From positions 491,147 through 555,146 of the forward strand of contig NZ_BQHJ01000004.1 in the NCBI RefSeq assembly GCF_021603645.1: a DNA stretch of 64,000 bases, given 5' to 3'. Position numbers and translations under genes: made by a program. The DNA comes from Pseudomonas pseudonitroreducens. Its GTDB lineage: Bacteria; Pseudomonadota; Gammaproteobacteria; Pseudomonadales; Pseudomonadaceae. The notes beneath the pieces were generated by a model. That model was not told where the DNA came from. It did not search any database and was given only the letters and a program-made list of their open reading frames with translations. Every line of letters starts with the position of its first letter. Positions within the stretch are counted from its first letter, which is position 1. Shown here piece after piece: positions 14,717 to 25,152 of the stretch.

Positions 14717-16120
14717 CTACCCCGCCACGCGCCTCTCGTTCAGCACGATCTGCCGCCTGGCGCTGCGCGACAGGCGAATGCACAGCATCACCGCCGCGCA
14801 GGTCAGGCCGACGATCAGGCCTTCCCACAGGCCGCGCGGGCCGGTGGGTTCCTGCAGCCAATGGGTCAGGCCGAGGCTGTAGCCCACCGGCAGGCCGATG
14901 CCCCAGTAGGCGAACAGGGTCATGATCATGGTCGCGCGGGTGTCCTGGTAGCCGCGCAGTGCCCCGGCGGCGGTAACCTGAACGGCGTCGGAGAACTGGA
15001 ACAGCGCCGAGAACACCAGCAGCGTAGCGGCCAGGGCCAGCACTTCCGGGTCCTGGGTGTAGAGCCCGGCGATGTGTTCGCGCAGCAGCAGCATGCCGCT
15101 GGCGGAAATGCAGGCGTACGCCAACGCCGCGCCCATGCCCACGCCGGCGGCGAAGCGCGCATCGCGCGGGGCCCCGGCGCCCAGCGACTGGCCGACCCGC
15201 ACCGTCACCGCCATGGCCAGCGAGTAGGGGATCATGAACACCAGCGCGCTGAAGTTCAGCGCCACCTGGTGCCCGGCGACGACCTTCTCGCCGAGCTCGC
15301 CGATCAGCAGGGCGATCACCGAGAAGATGCTCGACTCGGCGAACACCGCGATGCCGATGGGCAGGCCCACCGCCACCAGGCTGCCGATCACCTTCGGCTG
15401 CGGCAGCTCCCAATGGCTGAACAGCTGGCTCGGCTTGTAGACCTTGGCCCAGTTCACCCAGAACAGCATGCCCAGCAGCATGAACCACATCACCGAGCCA
15501 GTGGCCCAGCCGCAACCGGGGCCGCCCAGGGCCGGGAAGCCAAGGTGGCCGTAGATCAGCACGTAGTTGATCGGGATGTTCAGCATCAGCCCGCAGATGC
15601 CCAGCACCATGCTCGGCCGGGTCCGGCCCAGGCCGTCGCTGAAGCAGCGCAGCACGTGGTACAGCGCCACCGCCGGCAGGCCGCAGGCGATACCGCGCAG
15701 GTAGAAGCAACTGGGCTCGATCAGCGCTTCCTCGACCTTCATCGCCCGCAGTACCGGCTCGGAGAGCAGCCACAGCGTCGCGCCCGCCAGTGGGCCGACC
15801 AGCAATGCCAGCCACAGCGCCTGGCGCACCAGCGGGCCGGTCCCGGCCTGATCGCCGGCGCCATAGCGCTGGGCCACCTTGGCGGTGGTGGCGAGCAGGG
15901 TGCCGGTCATCAGCAGGAAGATCGGAATCCAGATCGAGTTGCCCAACGCCACCGCGGCCAGGTCGCGCGGCCCCACGCTGCCGGCCATCACCGCATCGAC
16001 GAAGCCCATGGCGGTGGTCGCCAGTTGGGCGATCATGATGGGCGCTGCGAGGGTCAGCAGTTCCTTGAGTTCGGTGGCGGTGCGCCGTCCACGGGAGACG
16101 GGCTGGGCGAGGCTGGTCAC
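14717..16120 (-). CDS. pmpM: MATE family multidrug efflux pump, PmpM-like
   Basis: 467 residues with 12 membrane segments in two six-helix halves. It has the MATE phrases LAAPIMIAQLATTAMGFVDA, MAGSVGPRDLAAVALG, and in the second half VALNFSALVFMIPYSLAMAV with RVGQSLGAG. Length and sequence fit PmpM of P. aeruginosa (H+-coupled export of fluoroquinolones and cationic drugs) and NorM. The close neighbour pdxB fits the P. aeruginosa PA1361-PA1375 area. Divergent from pdxB across a repeat-containing gap. Confidence 0.88.
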   Translation of the reverse strand: MTSLAQPVSRGRRTATELKELLTLAAPIMIAQLATTAMGFVDAVMAGSVGPRDLAAVALGNSIWIPIFLLMTGTLLATTAKVAQRYGAGDQAGTGPLVRQALWLALLVGPLAGATLWLLSEPVLRAMKVEEALIEPSCFYLRGIACGLPAVALYHVLRCFSDGLGRTRPSMVLGICGLMLNIPINYVLIYGHLGFPALGGPGCGWATGSVMWFMLLGMLFWVNWAKVYKPSQLFSHWELPQPKVIGSLVAVGLPIGIAVFAESSIFSVIALLIGELGEKVVAGHQVALNFSALVFMIPYSLAMAVTVRVGQSLGAGAPRDARFAAGVGMGAALAYACISASGMLLLREHIAGLYTQDPEVLALAATLLVFSALFQFSDAVQVTAAGALRGYQDTRATMIMTLFAYWGIGLPVGYSLGLTHWLQEPTGPRGLWEGLIVGLTCAAVMLCIRLSRSARRQIVLNERRVAG

Positions 16121-16240
16121 GGCTTTCCTTGGCGAAAGAAATTGGCGGGAAGCCGACCAGTTTAAGGGCTGACGGGCCAGTCAGGAAGTCTTGCCTGCGT
16201 CGCGCGGGACCGCGCGCAGGGCGGAAGGATCGGCGCTGAC

Positions 16241-16316
16241 GTAGGGCGCATAACGCGCCAGCGTTATCCGCCTTGAAGGGAGCGGCGGATAACCTGTTCC
16301 AGGTTATGCGCTCTAC
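16241..16316. repeat. inverted repeat element (family C, GGCGGATAACG type)
   Basis: GTAGGGCGCATAACGCGCCA... (16241-) faces a diverged inverted copy ending GGTTATGCGCTCTAC (16316). The same module recurs three times in 28299-29148. It lies 68 bp before pdxB, so it may sit in the pdxB leader or promoter region. Confidence 0.7.
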
Positions 16317-16383
16317 ATGGCTGTGCGGGACCGCGCGCAGCAGCGCTGGTAAAGTACCTGCTGCCGATTTCTGGAGTCAGCCC

Positions 16384-17532
16384 ATGCGTATCCTTGCCGA
16401 TGAAAACATCCCCCTGGTCGAAGCCTTTTTCGGTGCCCACGGCGAAATCCGCCGTCTGCCCGGGCGCGGCATCGACCGCGCCGCCTTGGGTGACGCCGAA
16501 GTCCTGCTGGTGCGCTCGGTGACCGACGTGAGTCGCGAGTTGCTCGCCGGCAGCCAGGTGAAGTTCGTCGGCACCTGCACCATCGGCACCGATCATCTCG
16601 ATCTCGATTACTTCGCCGAAGCCGGCATCGCCTGGTCCAGCGCACCGGGGTGCAATGCCCGTGGCGTGGTCGACTGGGTGCTGGGCAGCCTGCTGGCCCT
16701 GGCCGACGTGCATGGCGCCAAGCTCGCCGAGCGCCGCTATGGCGTGATCGGCGCGGGGCAGGTGGGGGGGCGCCTGGTAGATGTTCTACGCGGGTTGGGC
16801 TGGGACGTGCGTGTCTGCGATCCGCCGCGCGCGGCTGCCGAGGGTGGTGATTTCCGCAGCCTGGAGGAAGTCCTGCGCGAGTGCGACGTGATCAGCCTGC
16901 ACACGCCGCTGACCCGCGACGGCGACAACCCGACCCGCCACCTGATCGACGCCGAGCGCCTCAAGGCGCTGCGCCCAGGTACCTGGCTGATCAATGCCAG
17001 CCGCGGCGGCGTGGTGGACAACACCGCGCTGCGCGTCCACCTGGAATCCGGCGCCGATATCGACGTGGCGCTGGACGTCTGGGAAGGCGAGCCGGAAGTC
17101 AATGTTCGCCTGGCTGAGCTCTGCCGTATCGCCACTCCGCACATCGCCGGCTACAGCCTCGATGGCAAGCTGCGCGGCACGGCGCAGATCTACGAGGCGT
17201 TCTGCGCCTGGCAGCAACGCGCGCCGGAAGTCGATCTCGACGACCTGCTGCCCGCACAATGGCTGGCCGAAATGAGCCTGAAGGAAGAGTGCGACCCGGA
17301 GTGGGCACTGGCGATGCTCTGCCGCGCGGTCTACGACCCGCGCAGCGACGACGCCAACTTCCGTCGCAGCCTGGTAGGCGATACCAAGGCCCGGCGGGCG
17401 GCCTTCGACACGCTGCGCAAGCATTACCCGCCGCGGCGCGAAATCACCGGGCTATGGGTCGACATCCAGGGTGAGTCGCCGCGCCTGGAAAGCCTGCTGA
17501 CCGCCTTGGGCGCCAACCGGGTCGGGGAGTAG
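16384..17532 (+). CDS. pdxB: erythronate-4-phosphate dehydrogenase
   Basis: 382 residues (E. coli 378). The start ATG at 16384 gives [20 protein letters not shown], the typical PdxB N-terminus. D-2-hydroxyacid dehydrogenase fold: NAD loop [20 protein letters not shown], then [11 protein letters not shown] (Arg), DVWEGEPEV (Glu) and TPHIAGYS (His) of the catalytic triad. The C-terminal PdxB dimerisation domain ([20 protein letters not shown]) follows. It oxidises 4-phosphoerythronate in pyridoxal-5-phosphate synthesis in the cytoplasm. Confidence 0.96.
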   Translation: MRILADENIPLVEAFFGAHGEIRRLPGRGIDRAALGDAEVLLVRSVTDVSRELLAGSQVKFVGTCTIGTDHLDLDYFAEAGIAWSSAPGCNARGVVDWVLGSLLALADVHGAKLAERRYGVIGAGQVGGRLVDVLRGLGWDVRVCDPPRAAAEGGDFRSLEEVLRECDVISLHTPLTRDGDNPTRHLIDAERLKALRPGTWLINASRGGVVDNTALRVHLESGADIDVALDVWEGEPEVNVRLAELCRIATPHIAGYSLDGKLRGTAQIYEAFCAWQQRAPEVDLDDLLPAQWLAEMSLKEECDPEWALAMLCRAVYDPRSDDANFRRSLVGDTKARRAAFDTLRKHYPPRREITGLWVDIQGESPRLESLLTALGANRVGE

Positions 17533-17557
17533 GGCGGACGCGCCGCCCCACTGACGG

Positions 17558-17731
17558 TCAGCGGCGTGGCTGCTCGCAGGTCTTGTCCAGTTCCTGGCAG
17601 GCGCGCTGGATCATGTCTTCGGTGATCGGGACTTCACGGCCCTGGGCATCGATGATCGAGCCGCCGACCGGCTGCTGCGGGTTGCGCGGGGCGGGGCGGG
17701 GAGTGGGTTCACGGTGGGTTTGCAGGCTCAT
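17558..17731 (-). CDS. conserved small Pseudomonas protein (PA1571-like)
   Basis: 57 residues starting MSLQTHREPTPRPAPRNPQQ, then GGSIIDAQGREVPITEDMIQ and a short helix RACQELDKTC. A Pro-rich, probably disordered first half is followed by the conserved IIDxQGREVPIT block I associate with the small PA1571-type family of pseudomonads. Function unknown. Convergent with pdxB, 25 bases from its stop. Confidence 0.75.
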   Translation of the reverse strand: MSLQTHREPTPRPAPRNPQQPVGGSIIDAQGREVPITEDMIQRACQELDKTCEQPRR

Positions 17732-17979
17732 GGCCAATCTCCTCTACATCAGGTTCGTTGCAGTCTAGGCAGATCAGATGAAAGCCCGGTGACAGAGGCT
17801 GCGCGCGGCAGCGCCGAAGAACCGTCACCGAAGACAGACGACCAATGCCCTCGCAGATTGCATGCCAATCGCGTGGTCCCCGGTCGTTTGCTTGTCGTTA
17901 TAGTGAGTGGAACCGTCGCTTCCCTGGTCCGACCCGGCATTGCGCCGGTGGTTCGAAGAAGTTTCCCTCGAGGTTGAGT

Positions 17980-19107
17980 ATGGACAGGATTCGCATAGGG
18001 CTGATCATCAATCCGCTGGCCGGTATTGGCGGCCCGACGGCGCTCAAGGGCAGTGACGGAGTGGCCGAGCTGGCCCTGGCGCGCGGCGCGCAGCCGCGGG
18101 CGGCGGAGCGCACCCGCGTGGCACTGGAGCATCTGCTGCCGGTGCGCGAGCGCCTGGAGTTTCTTACCTTCCCCGGTGTCATGGGCGCCGATCTGCTGGC
18201 GAGCATGGGCTTCGGCCACCGCCTGGTCGGCGTGCTGGAAAAACAGCAGAGCACAGCGGCGGATACCCGTCACGCCGTCCAGGCGCTGCAGGAGGCTGGC
18301 GCGGCGCTGATCCTCTTCGCCGGTGGCGATGGCACTGCGCGGGACGTGGCTGAAGTAGCCCGTGAGGGCCAGCCGGTGCTGGGCATCCCCGCCGGGGTGA
18401 AGATCCACTCCGGCGTCTATGCCATCAGCCCGCGTGCCGCCGGAGAACTTGCAAGGCGGCTGGTGGATGGTGGCCTGGTGCGCCTGACCCAGGGTGAAGT
18501 GCGCGATCTGGACGAAGCCGCGCTGCGCGAAGGCCGCGTCGCCGCGCGCTGGTACGCCGAATTGACGGTGCCCGAGGAAGGCCACTTCATGCAGCACGTG
18601 AAGCAGGCCGGTATGGAAACCGAGGAACTGGTGCTGGCCGATCTCGCCGCCTGGCTGGAGGACAGCTGGGAAAACGACGTGCGTTACGTCTTCGGCCCCG
18701 GCTCGACGCTGCATGGGCTGGCCGCCGACCTGCACCTGGACACCACGCTGCTGGGCGTCGACGTGATTGAGAACGGTGAAGTGATTGCCCGCGATGTCAC
18801 CGAGGCGCAGTTGTTCGAACTGGTGGACGGCCACCCGGCCTTTCTGCTGGTGACGGCCATTGGTGGCCAGGGGCATATCCTCGGCCGTGGCAACCAGCAG
18901 ATCAGCCCGCGGGTACTGCGCGCCATCGGCATCGAACGGCTGCGGGTGATCGCCACCAAGCGCAAGCTCGGCACTCTCGAAGGTCGGCCGCTGCTGGTGG
19001 ACAGCGGCGACGCCGAGCTGGACGCGAGCTTCCCCGCTGCAGTGCGCGTGTGGGCCGGTTACAAGGAAGAACTGCTCTATCCGCTGGGCTGGGGCAGAGA
19101 AAGCTGA
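17980..19107 (+). CDS. ATP-NAD/AcoX kinase family protein
   Basis: 375 residues from the ATG at 17980, with GAGG nine bases upstream. IGLIINPLAGIGGP at the start and LILFAGGDGTARDVAEVA (the GGDGT kinase motif, near residue 118) are the marks of the NAD-kinase/diacylglycerol-kinase fold. GIPAGVKIHSGVYAISPRAA and AIGGQGHILGRGNQQISPRV are typical of the AcoX-type subgroup. It probably phosphorylates a nucleotide or small polyol; the substrate is unknown. It stands alone between convergent and co-directional genes. Confidence 0.85.
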   Translation: MDRIRIGLIINPLAGIGGPTALKGSDGVAELALARGAQPRAAERTRVALEHLLPVRERLEFLTFPGVMGADLLASMGFGHRLVGVLEKQQSTAADTRHAVQALQEAGAALILFAGGDGTARDVAEVAREGQPVLGIPAGVKIHSGVYAISPRAAGELARRLVDGGLVRLTQGEVRDLDEAALREGRVAARWYAELTVPEEGHFMQHVKQAGMETEELVLADLAAWLEDSWENDVRYVFGPGSTLHGLAADLHLDTTLLGVDVIENGEVIARDVTEAQLFELVDGHPAFLLVTAIGGQGHILGRGNQQISPRVLRAIGIERLRVIATKRKLGTLEGRPLLVDSGDAELDASFPAAVRVWAGYKEELLYPLGWGRES

Positions 19108-19190
19108 CGGCCACTGCAACGCACGGTGGTGATTGGCGGCGCGACTGATCTAGACTCCTGCGCTCCGCCAGATCGCAAGAGGGGCAGGTC

Positions 19191-19592
19191 ATGCATACGG
19201 GTGGTTGTCTGTGCGGCGCGGTGCGCTACGAGATCAGCGGCGCGCTGGGGCTGATCCAGGTCTGTCATTGCGGCCAGTGTCGCAAGGCCCAGGGCGGGCC
19301 GTTCGCCACCAATATTCCCGTGGATCGTGCGGCGTTCCGTCTGCTCAGCGGCGAGTCGCAGCTGAGCGAGTATCGCGCTACCCCTGATAAGAAGCGCGTG
19401 TTCTGCCGCACCTGCGGCTCGCCGATCTACAGCGCCCGCGATGCCCTGCCGGAAACTTTGCGGGTGCGTGCGGGAACCCTGGACGAGCCGGTACGGACAA
19501 AGCCCGAAGCACATTATTACGTCGAGTCCCGCGCCACGTGGTGGCCGCTGGAGGACAATCTGCCCCGGCACCAGGGCGCGAAGCCGGGATGA
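19191..19592 (+). CDS. GFA family (CENP-V/GFA) zinc protein
   Basis: 133 residues starting MHTGGCLCGAVRYEISGALG. Cys ligands are in GGCLCGAVRY, VCHCGQCRKAQGG and FCRTCGSPIYSA, the full zinc pattern of the glutathione-dependent formaldehyde-activating family. Most members have no proven activity, so a link to glutathione or formaldehyde is not claimed. GGGG ribosome site just upstream. The next gene follows after 40 bases. Confidence 0.88.
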   Translation: MHTGGCLCGAVRYEISGALGLIQVCHCGQCRKAQGGPFATNIPVDRAAFRLLSGESQLSEYRATPDKKRVFCRTCGSPIYSARDALPETLRVRAGTLDEPVRTKPEAHYYVESRATWWPLEDNLPRHQGAKPG

Positions 19593-19632
19593 AGGAGCTG
19601 GCGCAGCCAGCAGTCAGGGAGTAACAAGGGCA

Positions 19633-20754
19633 GTGGCAACAGAACAGAAATTTCGCGTGCTGGTGCTGGGCGGCTACGGCAACTTCGGCAGCCTGATCGT
19701 GCAGCGCCTGAGCGCTATCGAGGGTATCCGCGTGCTGGTGGGTGGCCGTGACCAGCGCCGCGCCAGCGCCTTGGCCACGCAGGTGGCCGGCGAAGCGGTG
19801 TGCCTGGACATGAACCAGCCGACCCTGGCCGGCCGCCTCAATGAACTGAAGGTGAACCTGGTGATCTCCACCGCCGGCCCCTTCCAGGGGCAGGACTACC
19901 GGGTTGCCCGCGCGGCCATCGGTGCCCGCGCGCACTACATCGACCTGGCCGATGCTCGCCAGTTCGTCTGTGGCATCCACGAACTCGACCGCGCCGCGCG
20001 CAGCGCCGGCGTGCTGGTGTGCAGCGGCGCCAGTTCGGTCCCCGCGCTGGCCGCCGCGGTGGTCGACGAGTTGCTGCCGCGCTTCCAGCGCCTGGACAGC
20101 ATCCACCATGGCATCAGCTCCTCGGCGAAGATTCCCGGGCAGGCCACCGTGTCCGCGGTGCTCGGTTACTGCGGCAAGCCAATACGCCAGTGGCGCCAGG
20201 GGCGCTGGCAGAACGTGCACGGCTGGCAGGGGCTGAGCAGGCACCGCTTTCCCGCACCATTGGGCCGGCGCTGGGTGGCCCACTGCGATGTGCCGGACCT
20301 GGACCTGTTCCCGCAGCGCTACCCCGGCGTGCAGGATGTGCGCTTCTCCGCCGGCCTGGGGCTCGGCCTCACCCAATTCGGTACCTGGGGGCTGTCCTGG
20401 CTGGTGCGCGCCGGGTTGCTGAAGGACGCTGCGCGGCTGGGCAGCGGCCTGCACCGCATGGCCGTGGCCATGGAGCCGCTGGGCGACGGGCGTAGTGGCA
20501 TGTTCGTCCATCTGCAGGGCGTCGACGGTGACGGCCGGCCCCTGGCGCTCTGCTGGGAAATGCTCGCGCAACAGGACCATGGCCCGAACATCCCCTGCAT
20601 GGCAGCGGTGGCGCTGGCACGCAAGCTGGCGGCGGGACAGCTGCGCCAGCGTGGCGCCACGCCCTGCATCGGCTTGCTCAGCACCAGCGAGTACGTGGCC
20701 GAACTGGACGGATTGAATATCTCCCACGGCCTGCGCGAGCTGGCTGTGCATTGA
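19633..20754 (+). CDS. saccharopine-dehydrogenase-like NAD(P)-binding oxidoreductase
   Basis: 373 residues from a GTG at 19633 (MATEQKFRVLVLGGYGNFG), the only good start before the Rossmann loop GGYGNFGSLIVQRL. NLVISTAGPFQGQDYRVARA and ARAHYIDLADARQFV are typical of the saccharopine dehydrogenase NADP-binding family. The C-terminal half is family-specific and membrane association is not obvious. The substrate is unknown. It may be cotranscribed with the GFA gene. Confidence 0.8.
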   Translation: MATEQKFRVLVLGGYGNFGSLIVQRLSAIEGIRVLVGGRDQRRASALATQVAGEAVCLDMNQPTLAGRLNELKVNLVISTAGPFQGQDYRVARAAIGARAHYIDLADARQFVCGIHELDRAARSAGVLVCSGASSVPALAAAVVDELLPRFQRLDSIHHGISSSAKIPGQATVSAVLGYCGKPIRQWRQGRWQNVHGWQGLSRHRFPAPLGRRWVAHCDVPDLDLFPQRYPGVQDVRFSAGLGLGLTQFGTWGLSWLVRAGLLKDAARLGSGLHRMAVAMEPLGDGRSGMFVHLQGVDGDGRPLALCWEMLAQQDHGPNIPCMAAVALARKLAAGQLRQRGATPCIGLLSTSEYVAELDGLNISHGLRELAVH

Positions 20755-20762
20755 GCGCTCGC

Positions 20763-20809
20763 TGTTGCTCAGACAACAGTCGATCAGCAGCGCTGTTGCC
20801 TGAGTGACA
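20763..20809. promoter_or_regulatory. upstream activator sites for the msuE sigma-54 promoter
   Basis: TGTTGCTCAGACAACA (20763-20778) is a TGTTGY-N4-RCAACA palindrome. A weaker copy, TGTTGCCTGAGTGACA, lies at 20794-20809, 31 bp on (three helical turns). The same palindrome is upstream of sfnG at 27777-27792. Such sites about 100 bp before a -24/-12 promoter fit binding by an enhancer-binding protein, here most simply SfnR. Confidence 0.65.
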
Positions 20810-20882
20810 GGGCGCACCCCGGAAACCCCGCCCAAGTGCCCTGAAATCGCACATTTCCTTGTTGTTACGGCCCTTTCGGGGG

Positions 20883-20899
20883 TTGGTACGGCCCTTGCT
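20883..20899 (+). promoter_or_regulatory. sigma-54 promoter of msuE
   Basis: TTGGTACGGCCCTTGCT matches the RpoN consensus TTGGCACG-N4-TTGCW at 16 of the defined positions but one, with GG and GC elements correctly spaced. It lies 43 bases before the msuE ATG. Confidence 0.85.
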
Positions 20900-20941
20900 C
20901 AAGGCTTCTGTACCTAGCGCAACAGTCAACAGGGAAAACCC

Positions 20942-21499
20942 ATGACCAGCCCCATCAAAGTGGTCGCCGTTTCCGGCGGCACCTATCGCCCCTCGCGCAC
21001 CCTGGTGCTCACCCAGGCCGTGCTTGACGCCCTCGGCGAACGCCTGCCAGTACAGACCCAGTTGATCGAACTGGCCGACATCGCCCGCCCGCTGGGTGCC
21101 GCGCTGTCGCGCCAGGAACTCTCCGTCGAGCTGGAGGCCACCCTGCGCGAGATCGAGACGGCCGACCTGCTGGTCGTCGCTTCGCCGGTCTACCGTGGCT
21201 CCTATCCGGGCCTGCTCAAGCACCTGTTCGACCTGGTGGACATGAACGCCCTGATCGACACCCCGGTGCTGCTCGCCGCCACCGGCGGCAGCGAGCGCCA
21301 TGCGCTGGTCCTCGATCACCAGCTGCGCCCGCTGTTCAGCTTCTTCCAGTCGATCACCTTGCCGATCGGCGTGTACGCCAGCGAGGCCGACTTCGCCAAC
21401 TACCAGATCACCAGCGACACCCTGCGCGCCCGCATCCAGCTGGCCGCCGAGCGCGCCGCACCGCTGTTCGCCCGCCCGCAACTGCGCAAGACCGCCTGA
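20942..21499 (+). CDS. msuE: NADH-dependent FMN reductase for methanesulfonate use
   Basis: 185 residues of the flavodoxin-like NADPH-dependent FMN reductase family: [20 protein letters not shown] at the start, the [20 protein letters not shown] flavin loop and [13 protein letters not shown]. It reduces FMN for the FMNH2-dependent monooxygenase MsuD encoded 10 bases downstream. Expression under sulfate limitation through sigma-54 is indicated by the promoter at 20883-20899. Confidence 0.92.
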   Translation: MTSPIKVVAVSGGTYRPSRTLVLTQAVLDALGERLPVQTQLIELADIARPLGAALSRQELSVELEATLREIETADLLVVASPVYRGSYPGLLKHLFDLVDMNALIDTPVLLAATGGSERHALVLDHQLRPLFSFFQSITLPIGVYASEADFANYQITSDTLRARIQLAAERAAPLFARPQLRKTA

Positions 21500-21509
21500 G
21501 GAGCCCTCG

Positions 21510-22655
21510 ATGAACGTGTTCTGGTTCCTGCCTACCCACGGCGACGGCCACTTCCTCGGCACCAGCGAGGGCGCGCGCCCGGTGTCGCTGCCTTACCTCA
21601 AACAGATCGCCCAGGCCGCCGATTCCCTCGGCTACTACGGCGTGCTGATTCCCACCGGCCGCTCCTGCGAGGATTCCTGGGTAGTCGCCTCGGCCCTGGC
21701 GCCGCTCACCGAGCGCCTGCGCTACCTGGTGGCGATCCGTCCGGGAATCATCTCGCCGACCGTCTCCGCACGCATGGCGGCGACCCTGGACCGGCTGTCC
21801 GGCGGGCGCCTGCTGATCAACGTGGTCACCGGTGGCGACCCGGATGAAAACCGTGGCGACGGCATCCACCTCAGCCACGCCGAGCGCTACGAAGTCACCG
21901 ACGAATTCCTGCGTATCTGGCGCCGCGTGCTGCAGGGCGAATCGGTGGACTTCGCCGGCAAGCACCTGCAGGTGGAGAACGCCAAGGCGCTCTATCCGCC
22001 GATCCAGAAGCCGTATCCGCCGCTGTACTTCGGCGGCTCCTCCGCCGAGGCCCACGACCTCGCCGCCGAGCAGGTGGACGTCTACCTGACCTGGGGCGAG
22101 CCGCCACAGGCGGTCGCGCAGAAGATCGCCGACGTGCGCGAGAAGGCGGCGAAGCAGGGCCGCAGCGTGAAGTTCGGTATCCGCCTGCACGTGATCGTCC
22201 GCGAGACTGCCGAGGAAGCCTGGCAGGCCGCCGACAAGCTGATCGCCAACATCTCCGACGAGACCATCGCCAACGCGCAGAAATCCTTTGCCCGCTTCGA
22301 TTCCGAAGGCCAGCGGCGCATGGCCGCGCTGCACGGCGGCCGGCGTGACCAGCTGGAGATCTACCCCAACCTCTGGGCCGGCGTTGGTCTGGTGCGTGGC
22401 GGCGCCGGAACTGCGCTGGTGGGTGACCCACAGCAGGTCGCCGAGCGCATCAAGGAATACGCGGACCTGGGCATCGACAGCTTCATCTTCTCCGGCTACC
22501 CGCACCTGGAAGAGGCCTACCGATTCGCCGAGCTGGTCTTCCCGCTGCTCCCCGAGCCGTATGCCAGCCTTGCCGGGCGTGGCGTGACCAACCTCACCGG
22601 GCCCTTCGGCGAAATGATCGCCAACGATGTGTTGCCCGGGCGCAAGGCCGGTTGA
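21510..22655 (+). CDS. msuD: FMNH2-dependent methanesulfonate/alkanesulfonate monooxygenase
   Basis: 381 residues, same length as SsuD/Msu[21 protein letters not shown] is the family N-terminus; [20 protein letters not shown] and [20 protein letters not shown] are conserved TIM-barrel segments. It splits methanesulfonate to formaldehyde and sulfite with O2 and FMNH2. Position directly behind msuE favours MsuD over SsuD. The C-terminal [20 protein letters not shown] fits. Confidence 0.92.
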   Translation: MNVFWFLPTHGDGHFLGTSEGARPVSLPYLKQIAQAADSLGYYGVLIPTGRSCEDSWVVASALAPLTERLRYLVAIRPGIISPTVSARMAATLDRLSGGRLLINVVTGGDPDENRGDGIHLSHAERYEVTDEFLRIWRRVLQGESVDFAGKHLQVENAKALYPPIQKPYPPLYFGGSSAEAHDLAAEQVDVYLTWGEPPQAVAQKIADVREKAAKQGRSVKFGIRLHVIVRETAEEAWQAADKLIANISDETIANAQKSFARFDSEGQRRMAALHGGRRDQLEIYPNLWAGVGLVRGGAGTALVGDPQQVAERIKEYADLGIDSFIFSGYPHLEEAYRFAELVFPLLPEPYASLAGRGVTNLTGPFGEMIANDVLPGRKAG

Positions 22656-22664
22656 GTTCTCCCT

Positions 22665-22692
22665 GATGTGCCGGGCAGGAGCCCGGCACATC
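22665..22692 (+). other. perfect hairpin between msuD and sfnC
   Basis: A 12-bp perfect stem (GATGTGCCGGGC / GCCCGGCACATC) with the 4-base loop AGGA, starting 10 bases after the msuD stop. There is no U run, so it is not a classical terminator. It may protect or partly end the message and set a lower level of sfnC-sfnR. Confidence 0.7.
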
Positions 22693-22718
22693 CCGAATCG
22701 ATAGAAGAGGAAGCGAGC

Positions 22719-23920
22719 GTGAACGCCAATACGCGGCTCGACGCACAGACACCCGGGCAAATAGCATCTGATCCCGGACAAATAGCCCAGCACCTGGCCG
22801 CCGGTTTCGCCGAAACCGCCGCCGAGCGCGACATCCGTGGTGGCACGCCGAAGGCCGAGCGCGATGCGCTGCGCCAGAGCGGCCTGTTGTCGCTGATCAT
22901 CCCCAGCGAATACGGCGGCCTGGGCGCCGACTGGAGCACCACGCTGGACATCGTCCGCCAGTTCGCCGTGGTCGATAGCTCCATTGCCCATGTGTTCGGC
23001 TTCCAGCACCTGATGCTGGCCACCGTGCGCCTGTTCTCCCGTCCCGAACAGTGGCAGCCGTGGTTCGAGCTGACCGCGCGCAATCAGTGGTTCTGGGGCA
23101 ACGCGCTGAACCCGCTGGATACCCGTACCGTGTCGCGCAGCTTCGCCGGCTGGCGCGAGTTTTCCGGGCGCAAGAGCTTCTGCTCCGGCGCGCTGGATTC
23201 GGAAATGCTCATCGCCTCGGCGCTGGACGGGGAGGGCGGCAAGCTGCTGATCGCCGCCATTCCCACTGCGCGCAGCGGCATCAGCCTGGCCCACGACTGG
23301 GACAACATGGGCCAGCGCCAGACCGACAGCGGCAGCGCCACCTTCGAGCGCGTGCGCGTGGAGGAGAGCGAGCTGCTGCTCGATCCGGGCCCATTGAGTA
23401 CGCCGTTCGCCTGCCTGCGCCCGCTGATCGCGCAACTGATCTTCACCCATGTATTCCTCGGTATCGCCGAAGGTGCGTTCGAAGAGGCGCGGCAGTACAC
23501 GCTCAAGGAAGCTCGCCCGTGGTTCCGCTCCAACGCTGCCACGGTCAGCGAAGACCCTTACGTGCTCGCCCATTACGGCGAGTTCTGGGTCGGCCTGGAA
23601 AGCACCCGCCTGCTGGTGCGCCGCGCCGCGCAACTGCTGGATGAAGCCTGGAACAAGGGCGCCGTGCTGGATGCCGAAGAGCGCGGCCGGCTGGCCGTGG
23701 CCATCGCCACCGCCAAGGTCGCGGCCACGCGCAACGGCCTGGAAATCTGCAACCGCCTGTTCGAGGTCACCGGCGCGCGCTCGACCCATGCCGCGCTGCG
23801 CATCGACCGCTACTGGCGCAACCTGCGCACCCAGACCCTGCACGACCCGGTGGACTACAAGGTCCGCGAGCTGGGCGACTGGGCGCTGAACCAGCAACTG
23901 CCGCAACCGACTTTCTACTC

Positions 23921-23924
<4 letters not shown>
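22719..23924 (+). CDS. sfnC: acyl-CoA-dehydrogenase-fold monooxygenase, SfnC-like
   Basis: 401 residues from a GTG at 22719 with AGAGGAA upstream. The acyl-CoA dehydrogenase/DszC fold is seen in SLIIPSEYGGLGADWSTTLD, AHVFGFQHLMLATV, and AHDWDNMGQRQTDSGSATFE. The C-terminal helical bundle holds ATRNGLEICNRLFEVTGARS. The usual catalytic Glu of true dehydrogenases is not evident, as in flavin monooxygenases. In P. putida, sfnC lies with sfnR and is linked to dimethylsulfone use. Overlaps sfnR by four bases. Confidence 0.85.
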
Positions 23925-25039
<1,115 letters not shown>

Positions 25040-25152
25040 CAGGGCCGTCTATTTGGAGGTATTCGCTGTAGGCAACTGATCCACGGCAACGAAACCGGCC
25101 AGTGGCCGGCCTAGACTCCGGGGCTGCCCATCCCAAGCGAAAGGAGTCACCC

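Noticed and set aside
21408-23906. 832-codon minus-strand open frame across msuD and sfnC
   Set aside because: Shadow of two well-supported genes; its translation is Gly/Ala/Gln/His-rich without any domain.
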